Source of the DNA: Bacteroidales bacterium OttesenSCG-928-B11
Lineage (GTDB): Bacteria > Bacteroidota > Bacteroidia > Bacteroidales > WCHB1-69
Length of the DNA: 46,224 nucleotides
Assembly (NCBI GenBank): GCA_030267125.1
Contig: JAJDJJ010000009.1
Span: forward strand, 1-46,224
Direction: 5' to 3'
Below, one piece after another: positions 1 to 7,817 of this stretch. Both the position numbers and the translations under genes were made by a program. The notes below the pieces were generated by a model. The model ran no database searches, was not told where the DNA came from, and saw only the letters and a program-made list of their open reading frames with translations. Each line of letters starts with the position of its first letter. Position 1 is the first letter of the stretch.

Positions 1-78
1 TAATGGATTAACTTCCCGCCGTATTTCTCTTTCGCAGCAATTCCATTTTTATTTGCGTGTTTTGATAAGGTGCTATAA

Positions 79-774
79 CTATAAAAATCCCATTATTCTG
101 AGAATGGTAGGTGTCAGCAGTGCGGTCAACATACCGTTCAACGTAAGCCCCAACCCGGCGTAAGCACCATACTTACTACTGATCTCCAGTGCCGTGGAAG
201 TTCCCAGGGCATGGGCTGCCGTTCCCATAGACAATCCTTGTGAAATCGGTTGTTTAATTCTCATCAACTTCATCAACTGAAACCCGGCAATACCACCGAA
301 CAATCCTACACATACAACAACAGCCGTTGTAAGCGAAGGAATACCTCCGATCGTTTGGGAGATTTCCATGGCAATAGGCGTTGTCACCGATTTGGGTGCC
401 AAAGACAAAACAACTTCCCGGCTAGCTCCCAATAAATGAGCAATAAGCACCACAGATACTACACCTACGACACATCCGGCCAATTGGGATAAAAGAATAG
501 GAATAAGTTGTTTCTTTATTTGTTGAAGTTGAAGATACAAGGGAACACCAAGTGCCACGACAGCAGGTTTGAGCCAGAACTCGATCAGATCGCCCCCCTC
601 TTTGTATGTTTCGTAACTAATGCCGGTTAGTTTAAGAAATACAATTAATGTGGCAATTGTGAGTAAGATCGGGTTTAGCAATACCCAACCGGTTTTCTTT
701 TGCACCTGTTTAGCAATAACAAAAATGGCGAATGTTATAAATAACAGGAAGAATTTATTTTCGAGATAACCCAT
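79..774 (-). CDS. lrgB: LrgB/CidB family membrane protein
   Basis: 231-aa hydrophobic ORF with LrgB-like 'SLAPKSVTTPIAMEISQTIGGIPSLTA' and 'SMGTAAHALGTSTALE' segments; overlaps lrgA-like gene. Confidence 0.93.
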   Translation of the reverse strand: MGYLENKFFLLFITFAIFVIAKQVQKKTGWVLLNPILLTIATLIVFLKLTGISYETYKEGGDLIEFWLKPAVVALGVPLYLQLQQIKKQLIPILLSQLAGCVVGVVSVVLIAHLLGASREVVLSLAPKSVTTPIAMEISQTIGGIPSLTTAVVVCVGLFGGIAGFQLMKLMRIKQPISQGLSMGTAAHALGTSTALEISSKYGAYAGLGLTLNGMLTALLTPTILRIMGFL

Positions 775-1117
775 TTTTCTTCATTTTTTTCCGGGCAATC
801 TGATGAACCCATCCGGTAACAAATAACACCAATATTGTACTGACTATGGTAGCGACAGCGATAGGAACTATTTCCGCAGCTATCAGATCAAAGTATAGCA
901 TCAAAGCAACTCCGGGAGGAATAAAAAAGAAGCTCAGGTTTGCAGACAGGAAATCCGCTATGCTTTGCACCCATTGCAGTTTTATCCAACCTAATTTAAG
1001 AAAGAGGGTAAGAAGTAACATCCCTATGATGCTGGAAGGTAGTTTTACTCCCGTGAGATAAACAATCAGCTCCCCCAATGCTAAACAGCCAAATATGATG
1101 GCACATTGTCTTATCAT
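755..1117 (-). CDS. lrgA: LrgA/CidA family membrane protein
   Basis: 120-aa ORF, four hydrophobic segments, 'LPSSIIGMLLL' and 'FFIPPGVALM' typical of LrgA; directly upstream of lrgB. Confidence 0.92.
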   Translation of the reverse strand: MIRQCAIIFGCLALGELIVYLTGVKLPSSIIGMLLLTLFLKLGWIKLQWVQSIADFLSANLSFFFIPPGVALMLYFDLIAAEIVPIAVATIVSTILVLFVTGWVHQIARKKMKKNGLSRK

Positions 1118-1139
1118 TTCACTCTATTTTAAAACCATG

Positions 1140-1147
1140 CAAAAGTA
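1140..1147 (-). promoter_or_regulatory. candidate -7 box TACTTTTG (Bacteroidota TAnnTTTG) for lrgAB
   Basis: + strand CAAAAGTA, 23 nt upstream of the lrgA start. Confidence 0.5.
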
Positions 1148-1228
1148 TGAAATATAATTCTGCAACTGTTTTTCCATCGTTTTTTATGGATCAAAGACAA
1201 ATTTCAATTCATTTTCGCCCTTTTATGG

Positions 1229-1236
1229 TATCTTTG
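1229..1236 (+). promoter_or_regulatory. candidate -7 box TATCTTTG
   Basis: TAnnTTTG match 27 nt upstream of the ATG at 1263. Confidence 0.5.
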
Positions 1237-1262
1237 TCCCTTCGTTTTAAAACCAAAAATCT

Positions 1263-2555
1263 ATGAGTAGGAAAGTATCGGATAAGATAAGACCAGCTAT
1301 TGATATCCTGACAAAACATACTGACAGCAAATTAATTACACATCTCAATTCCTGCGTGCATTGCGGGCTGTGCCAAACGAGTTGTCTTTTTTGGCTCACT
1401 GACCGTAAGCCGGAATTTATGCCAGGCAAGAAGGTGGATTTAGTGGCTTCAATCTATCGGAAATATTGCACTTTCGTTGGACGTGTTGCCCCGGGGCTGG
1501 TAAATGCGAAAGAGTTGGACGAAGAGATGATCGCCATGATGGTGGATCAACTGTTTGGCGCTTGCACGATGTGCGGGAGATGCGTGAAACACTGCTCTAT
1601 CGGAGTAGACATTCCCTTTGTGGTGAAAACCGGACGGCGAATGCTGGCTGCGATGGGATATGTACCGGCAACATTGCAAGCTACTGTAGATGCGGCAGTT
1701 AACACCGGAAACAATATGGGGATAGCAGAGGATGAGTTTGTGGATACGATCCAGTGGATGGAGGAAGAGCTCCAAGATGAGATGGGCGACGAGAATGCGC
1801 GGATCCCGCTGAACGAATCCGGCAAGGAGATCCTTTATACGCTCAATCCCAGGGAACCGAAATTCTTCCCGCTATCCATTACGGCGGCAGCGAAAATCTT
1901 CTATGCAGCCCAAGCAAGCTGGACGCTATCCAGCAAAATGTATGATGTCACCAACTACGGTTACTTTTCCGGCAATGACGATGAAGCACGGACGATCGCC
2001 AAAAATATGTTCGATGAGGTTGAAAGACTGGATTCCAAATTGTTGGTCTTGGGAGAATGCGGCCATGGATCACGGGCTTTGCGTTGGGAATCACCTAACT
2101 ACATGAAACAAAAACCCGACTTTAGCATGACAACGTTGGTGGAACTGATCGAAGAGTATATCAAATCTGACAAAATAAAATTGGATAAAAGTCTGAATAC
2201 TAAGAAATATACCATTCATGATCCTTGTAACCTGACACGCAACGGCGGGCTTTTTAACAGTTTGCGTTTCGTTGTAAGAAGTGCTGTTCCCGAATTGATC
2301 GAGATGGAACCTTATGGCAACGATAATTTCTGTTGCGGTGGTGGCGGCGGCATGTTGGCAATGAGCGAATACAACGAACGTCGCATTTCCGCCGGTAAAA
2401 TTAAAGCCGATCAGATCAAAGCTACCGGTGCGCAGGTTGTAATTACTCCTTGCCATAACTGTGTGGATCAATTAGTTCAACTGAACCACACCTATAAATT
2501 AGGTGTTGAAGTGAAATCCGTGGCGGAAGTTGTCGCGGATGCGTTAGTCGTTTAA
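1263..2555 (+). CDS. (Fe-S)-binding protein, HdrD/GlpC-like with CCG domain
   Basis: Two CxxCxxCxxxC clusters (CVHCGLCQTSC, CTMCGRCVKHC) plus CCG-type motifs 'HDPCNLTRNGG', 'CCGGGGG', 'TPCHNC'. Confidence 0.88.
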   Translation: MSRKVSDKIRPAIDILTKHTDSKLITHLNSCVHCGLCQTSCLFWLTDRKPEFMPGKKVDLVASIYRKYCTFVGRVAPGLVNAKELDEEMIAMMVDQLFGACTMCGRCVKHCSIGVDIPFVVKTGRRMLAAMGYVPATLQATVDAAVNTGNNMGIAEDEFVDTIQWMEEELQDEMGDENARIPLNESGKEILYTLNPREPKFFPLSITAAAKIFYAAQASWTLSSKMYDVTNYGYFSGNDDEARTIAKNMFDEVERLDSKLLVLGECGHGSRALRWESPNYMKQKPDFSMTTLVELIEEYIKSDKIKLDKSLNTKKYTIHDPCNLTRNGGLFNSLRFVVRSAVPELIEMEPYGNDNFCCGGGGGMLAMSEYNERRISAGKIKADQIKATGAQVVITPCHNCVDQLVQLNHTYKLGVEVKSVAEVVADALVV

Positions 2556-2688
2556 AGAATGAGCATCAATTTGCGATCAATCATTTAGTTACACCAAAGT
2601 GAATTATTTTGGTTAAGCCTTTTTTTGGGGCGCCATACAAGATTCTGAATTTTAAAATTGAGTCCGATACTCTATGATTGATATTTAT

Positions 2689-2903
2689 TTACCACGACAT
2701 AGAGAGCATGGAGATGAGCTCGGTTCTATTCCTTTTTCAGTTGTGCAAATTGTTCGATAACCATAGACACTATTTGTGATTTTATATATTCACAATTGAA
2801 ATTTATCAACAATTATAGATTTTTGTGTTTGCATGATGATTCTACTTGTAAATGACAGATTATGAATATTTTATTCTCTATGCTCTCCGTGGCTCCGTGG
2901 TAA
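2689..2903. repeat. inverted pair of dispersed 'TTACCACG..GAGAGCATrGAG' boilerplate repeats
   Basis: TTACCACGACATAGAGAGCATGGAG at ~2689-2713; CTCTATGCTCTCCGTGGCTCCGTGGTAA at 2876-2903 is an inverted relative. Confidence 0.5.
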
Positions 2904-3053
2904 CAATAAGCTAATAATTCAAATTTTGATGTTCCATTCCCAATAATTATCTTTACGTATTTCTTTGCGCACTTACGCTTTAATATCTTTTGAGCCAGCC
3001 TGGTGGCTGCTAAAGTAGTTTTTTATTGCTTATTTTGCAACTGCTTTTTATGG

Positions 3054-3315
3054 AGGTGTGAAGCACCGGCATGCATCAGCTTAATCCGTGAGAATTAAGG
3101 GAGGATGAATAATGGCAATACATTTGAGCTCTGAAAGAGCGATACATATTGTTAATGTTTTATGTGTTTATATTCCTCCATAAAAATGAAATACGATCAA
3201 TTATATTTTTTTAACGAATAATCCGCTGTGCCGCTCTTTCAGAGCTTAATAAATGAATGACACACATTTATCCAATCCTCACGGATTGGGCTATATATGC
3301 CGGTGCTTCGCACCT
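3054..3315. repeat. REP/BIME-like inverted doublet, each arm with three small hairpins
   Basis: Arms share perfect 13-mer GAAGCACCGGCAT (3060-3072 / rc 3297-3309), hairpin around CCGTGAG (3080-3099 / 3272-3289) and perfect 15-mer AGCTCTGAAAGAGCG (3127-3141 / rc 3232-3246). Confidence 0.8.
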
Positions 3316-3437
3316 TATTTGTACGAATATTTGGTGTTTTCTGCGGCGAATTGATGCTGTTATCATTTCAATGCGTTGCCCTTCATATCACCTCTTCCGT
3401 CAATAACCAAGAGACTAAATTTTTATTCGTTTTGCCC

Positions 3438-4448
3438 CTATTCAATCACCACCACCAAGCTCTGCTCCGTAGGCGCCCAGTTGAAAATAAATTCGGCGTG
3501 AGAACTTGCGTTGCGGACACATTTGTGCGACCGGGGTATGGTGCCCAGCGTATTGCTGTATTCGATGATCGCCTGGCGGGGATAATTAACCGGAATACCA
3601 TGGATGTAGCCCCCATTACTGAATCGACTGGCATGCGGCGAATAACCGGCAATCTCGTTGGTGCCATCAACCAAAAAATACATCTTCACCTTCTTTTCTT
3701 GGACGACAAAAATACCCAATGGCGTTTCATGCTGGTAGGGTGGTCGTTTCACACCGGTAGTCGCGGGATTCATGCTTCGAATGAGCCATTCTCCCTGCGA
3801 TTTTTTCTCTATCGCCGCAATATTTTGGTTTGTGCGATCTACAAAAACCACTTGGCTGAAAGTCACGGTATCGGAAATCAACTTTACAAATTTTTTCGGC
3901 ACCATCCATTCGCCTCCGATATAAACATGTTCAACCAATAGAAAAGCGGACGAATCTGTATCTTTTATAACACGAAGCAAGGAGCCGTCTTCAGCATACC
4001 TGATCGGAGTCACGGTATCTCCGGGGTTGAATAATGGCGCGGATTGGAAACGTTCCACCCCAAACTCATCCTCCATATTCCCATAACGGTTTCGTTTTGC
4101 ATCTTGCGTCAATTCCGCTTCGCCGTTTATATTTTGCCGGTTCCGAACAACTCCCCACCACGTGGGCGTCAACTGTGCCTTTTCGATCGTTTTTAACAAT
4201 TTTTCAACCTGATCCCACTGAAAATGACGGACAGTATCTTTATAGGGATAAGTGTCAAGTAATGTATACTTGTCATACAATAACTCTTTTTTCAAACTGA
4301 TTGTGATGACCGGCTCAACAGGCAGCGTATCTTTCAAAACCGTAGTGTCGACCGTTGTTTCCAGCACCAACTGTTTGTGATTACTTTTTTGAGTACACGA
4401 GTTAACCAGCAAGATCAAGAGGGCGAAAAAATAAATCAACTGCTTCAT
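3438..4448 (-). CDS. L,D-transpeptidase (YkuD) family lipoprotein-like protein
   Basis: Signal 'MKQLIYFFALLILLVNSCTQ'; C-terminal YkuD-like 'IHGIPVNY...GTIPRSHKCVRNAS'; start ATG at 4448 overlaps the upstream stop (ATGA). Confidence 0.8.
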   Translation of the reverse strand: MKQLIYFFALLILLVNSCTQKSNHKQLVLETTVDTTVLKDTLPVEPVITISLKKELLYDKYTLLDTYPYKDTVRHFQWDQVEKLLKTIEKAQLTPTWWGVVRNRQNINGEAELTQDAKRNRYGNMEDEFGVERFQSAPLFNPGDTVTPIRYAEDGSLLRVIKDTDSSAFLLVEHVYIGGEWMVPKKFVKLISDTVTFSQVVFVDRTNQNIAAIEKKSQGEWLIRSMNPATTGVKRPPYQHETPLGIFVVQEKKVKMYFLVDGTNEIAGYSPHASRFSNGGYIHGIPVNYPRQAIIEYSNTLGTIPRSHKCVRNASSHAEFIFNWAPTEQSLVVVIE

Positions 4449-5086
4449 AAAGCGGTATCCCACTGATTATAATGCACTTTTGACGGATCGTATTTTTGTT
4501 TGGGTTTATATTCGCCTTTAACATGCCCCATTGGTATAACACACAAGGGTTTGATATTTTCCGGCAGTTTGCAATTTTCAGACACGACATCCATGCGATC
4601 CTGGTAAGGATATGCCGCCGTCCAAACCGCACCTAACCCCAACGCTTCCACTGCCAACAGGATATTTTCCGTAACCGCTGAACAATCAATTTCCCAGTAG
4701 GATGATTGCGTCGTGTCGCCACAAACCACGATGGCAACGGGCGCTTCTTTTAACATCTTTGCGTATGGCAGCCTCTCCCCCATATCATCCAAGATTTCCC
4801 GTTGATCCACCACGATAATTTCCCACGGTCGGGCATCGCGACCGGAAGGCGCTGCCATACCCGCTTTAACGATCGTCTCCAGATCCTCTTTCGAAATCTC
4901 TTTGCCCGGAATATAATCCCGCACACTCTTGCGTTCGTGGATATTGGCCAATACCGCCTCTTTGTTTGAAATAGGTTCCATAATTTCTGTTTTTTTAACA
5001 TTCTTCAATCTGATAAAAAGCACGATGGATAATGCGATAAATAGCAAGCATAGCACTTGATAAACGATGGTGGTACTATTTTTCAT
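4445..5086 (-). CDS. nitroreductase family protein with N-terminal membrane anchor
   Basis: 'ERKSVRDYIPGKEISKEDLETIVKAGMAAPSGRDARPWEIIVV' nitroreductase fold motif; N-terminal TM 'VYQVLCLLFIALSIVLFIRL'. Confidence 0.88.
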   Translation of the reverse strand: MKNSTTIVYQVLCLLFIALSIVLFIRLKNVKKTEIMEPISNKEAVLANIHERKSVRDYIPGKEISKEDLETIVKAGMAAPSGRDARPWEIIVVDQREILDDMGERLPYAKMLKEAPVAIVVCGDTTQSSYWEIDCSAVTENILLAVEALGLGAVWTAAYPYQDRMDVVSENCKLPENIKPLCVIPMGHVKGEYKPKQKYDPSKVHYNQWDTAL

Positions 5087-6251
5087 TTTTTTTGCTTTTG
5101 ATATTTTTTAAAGAAAAGGATCGGACTATTTCCAACAATTGACCGGTTGGGCATAAAATATGGCACCACGGCCGGCTAATGAAAACGGAAAGGATAGTGA
5201 ATAATCCCGCAATCACTAATGAAGCAGCCGAAGCTGATTTAATCATAAAGGCCGAAAAAGGTTCAAAAGATGCCAAATCGGAAATCACCCCAATCAGTAA
5301 TAAAAAAATGATGATAAAAAGATAACACCTCCTGATATTGTAAGCTTTTCGGGGCAATTTGATCTTTTTCTTTTTTATTTTCCCCGCTATTTCCTGAACG
5401 GCGCCAAAGGGACAGAGCCAAGTACAATAGAAGTGTTTCCCGAAAATAAGCGGGATCAGGACAGCAACGAGGGCGAGCAGAAGCAACATCCATTGTGTAA
5501 ATGGCGGGAAACCGTGCGCAATCCAAGTCTGAAAAGTAGCTAACGAAAGAAAATTTCCTTGCCAAAAACCGAGCACAACGACAGAAGCACCCAACAGTAT
5601 AATTCTCGTTTTTTTACATTTTTTTGGGTTGAAAAAGGCGAAAATTGCCCATGCGATTACTAATAACGCCATAATATTCCGGATAATTTTCGAGATTTCC
5701 GATTTACCAGCATAGGAACTCTCATCATAAACTGTCAATCTCGTTCTCAACGAGCTACTAATAGCATTGGAGCTAAGCGTTGCACCTGAAATAGCGTCAA
5801 CATCCTTTGCAATAGCTTCTCCAACAGTACATCCATTCCACGAATCAAAAAATCCTTTACGGGTGATCCGGTTAACATAACTTACGGTTTCCCTATTCTC
5901 AAGGAGTTGAGTGCCAATAATTTTCCCATCATTGTCTAATGCTATCAATAATGGAGTAGGTCCGGCGAATCCGTAAATTCCATCGGAGTAAGGTGATGAG
6001 AAGAGCAGACGCCCTAACGGTTGATTCTCCGCATCATAGACTTCCACGTATGATGAATCAATGGCGGCTAATGATGCGGCATCGGGGAAAAAAGTGATGA
6101 CACGATCATCGATGCTGGGAGTCTGCGGCATATTTTGTGGTAGTTCATCCACATTACCAAACTCCTTGTTGCTAATCGCGACAAGCACAATGACACCAAC
6201 AAAAATTGCCAATCCTAATAATTTGGAAAGAATGGCGCTTCTTCTCGACAT
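5076..6251 (-). CDS. FMN-binding domain / NosR-NapH-like membrane Fe-S protein
   Basis: FMN_bind motif DAISGATLSS, several TM helices, two CxxxCP motifs (CTWLCPFGAV, CHILCPTGQL); likely start MSRRSAIL at 6251. Confidence 0.85.
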   Translation of the reverse strand: MSRRSAILSKLLGLAIFVGVIVLVAISNKEFGNVDELPQNMPQTPSIDDRVITFFPDAASLAAIDSSYVEVYDAENQPLGRLLFSSPYSDGIYGFAGPTPLLIALDNDGKIIGTQLLENRETVSYVNRITRKGFFDSWNGCTVGEAIAKDVDAISGATLSSNAISSSLRTRLTVYDESSYAGKSEISKIIRNIMALLVIAWAIFAFFNPKKCKKTRIILLGASVVVLGFWQGNFLSLATFQTWIAHGFPPFTQWMLLLLALVAVLIPLIFGKHFYCTWLCPFGAVQEIAGKIKKKKIKLPRKAYNIRRCYLFIIIFLLLIGVISDLASFEPFSAFMIKSASAASLVIAGLFTILSVFISRPWCHILCPTGQLLEIVRSFSLKNIKSKKNEK

Positions 6252-6253
6252 AT

Positions 6254-6904
6254 CTACCTCATCCAACAATTAACGATTTCGCCAATATAGAATTTGTGGA
6301 CATCTTGTTCTTCGGGATAGAGAGAAGACTCTTTTGTCAAGATGTCATTCGTTGTAAAATATTCTTTCTTAAATAAATCCGCATATAATTTCTTGCATTC
6401 GATCACAAGATACGCTTCTTTAAAATAGACTGTGCCGTTTTCAGTAAACTGCGGGGTTAGTCCGGCAACCTCTGCTTTATTCTTATCCTGATGATCCCGC
6501 CCTGACGTTGTGCCACAATAGTTTAACACTTCTCGGTACTCCTCGTCGAAGAAACAGAGCGTGTAGTATTCATTTTCCTCCATAAAACCGAAAGTATGGC
6601 GGCTTGGTCTCACGTAACAAGTAGCTACGGGCCGGCTCCACAATTCGCCAAGTGTTCCCCAACTGGCAGTCATCGTGTTATACATTTCTTGGTTACCGGC
6701 GGAAATCAGCATCCATTGATCTCCTATAAGTTCGATCGGATTACCGGGGATTTCCGCAGGATTGATCGCACGGAATGTCTCCCCGCGTAAGGTGTTCGCA
6801 ACATCCTCAGTTTCGGAAGTTACTTCCGGCTTGGGATTATTGTGGCAAGAAAAAGTGAAAACAACTATTAAAATGCCCAATAAAAAGAGGGGTAATTTTT
6901 TCAT
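6254..6904 (-). CDS. flavin reductase-like domain lipoprotein
   Basis: Lipoprotein-type signal 'MKKLPLFLLGILIVVFTFSC'; 'MTASWGTLGELWSRPVATCYVRPSRHTFGFMEENEYYTLCFF' resembles flavin reductase/flavoredoxin family. Confidence 0.8.
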   Translation of the reverse strand: MKKLPLFLLGILIVVFTFSCHNNPKPEVTSETEDVANTLRGETFRAINPAEIPGNPIELIGDQWMLISAGNQEMYNTMTASWGTLGELWSRPVATCYVRPSRHTFGFMEENEYYTLCFFDEEYREVLNYCGTTSGRDHQDKNKAEVAGLTPQFTENGTVYFKEAYLVIECKKLYADLFKKEYFTTNDILTKESSLYPEEQDVHKFYIGEIVNCWMR

Positions 6905-6906
6905 AC

Positions 6907-7476
6907 TTATTTCCAGCTATTCAGATGAATTTTACTCTCATCATATTTATCTTTCGGTTTTTCATCCGAGTCCGGATAACCCAAAGAGATTACATTCAAC
7001 GCAATCACACTCCCCGGCAGATTTAACACTTTATTCATCTTGATCACATTCTCCACACCAATAAATTTGTTTGGATAGATGCCAACCCATACGGCACCTA
7101 AGCCAAAAGCCTGAGATGCGATCATGATATTTTCGGATGCGGCAGCACAATCCTGAATCCAAAAATCGCCGCCTGCGCCCTCCAATGTTTGGGTCATATC
7201 ACCGCAAACCACGATTGCTCCGCCGGCTTCAGCTAACATTTTCCCATGAGGCAAAATATTGCCTAATTTTTTTAAGATATTACTATCCGTAATGGCAATA
7301 AAAGCCCACGGTTGACGGTTTTTTGCCGTAGGAGCCGCCATACCGGCCTTAATTAATTCATATAAAACATCTTGAGGTATGGGTTTATTGGGAATATAGT
7401 TCCGAATACTGCGACGGTTCAATATTGTTTGAAGTACGATTTTCCCGTCATTACTGATGGTGGTTTTATGATCCAT
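6907..7476 (-). CDS. nitroreductase family protein (cytosolic paralogue)
   Basis: 'NRRSIRNYIPNKPIPQDVLYELIKAGMAAPTAKNRQPWAFIAI', no signal/TM; paralogous to 4445..5086. Confidence 0.9.
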   Translation of the reverse strand: MDHKTTISNDGKIVLQTILNRRSIRNYIPNKPIPQDVLYELIKAGMAAPTAKNRQPWAFIAITDSNILKKLGNILPHGKMLAEAGGAIVVCGDMTQTLEGAGGDFWIQDCAAASENIMIASQAFGLGAVWVGIYPNKFIGVENVIKMNKVLNLPGSVIALNVISLGYPDSDEKPKDKYDESKIHLNSWK

Positions 7477-7542
7477 AGCTTGTTATTGTAAATTGTTTAA
7501 TTTAAAAGAACGAAATAAAGGATTAACATGTTCAACAATCGG

Positions 7543-7574
7543 CAAAAGTACTCTTTTTTTTCTATTCATACAAA
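7543..7574 (-). promoter_or_regulatory. candidate promoter of the nitroreductase/flavin operon
   Basis: On the minus strand: TTTG (7574-7571), 20-nt spacer, TACTTTTG (7550-7543); fits the -33 TTTG / -7 TAnnTTTG consensus. Confidence 0.6.
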
Positions 7575-7764
7575 AAACAAGGCGAAAAAACACAGGGCAA
7601 AATCATTAAAATTCCCCCAATATAATTTCCTGATAAGGCAGCCATTCCCCTTCAAAACGATGAACTCTCTTTTGCGATCTTTGTGTAAAATTTTGCGCTC
7701 TTGCTGTTAAAAAGATAAACTTATCAACTCATTCTGATATTTGATGAAAAAGTATAAACAAAAA

Positions 7765-7790
7765 TAGCATTGCAAAAAAGAGGTATGCTA
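7765..7790 (-). terminator. weak intrinsic terminator candidate after the GT2 gene
   Basis: Minus strand TAGCAT-14 nt-ATGCTA followed by TTTTTG. Confidence 0.4.
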
Positions 7791-7817
7791 ACAAATCCAT
7801 TTGCCAACAACCGCAAT

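Noticed and set aside
3297-3941. 214-aa plus-strand ORF
   Set aside because: Mostly antisense to the well-supported YkuD gene and begins inside the REP-like repeat; no recognisable domain.
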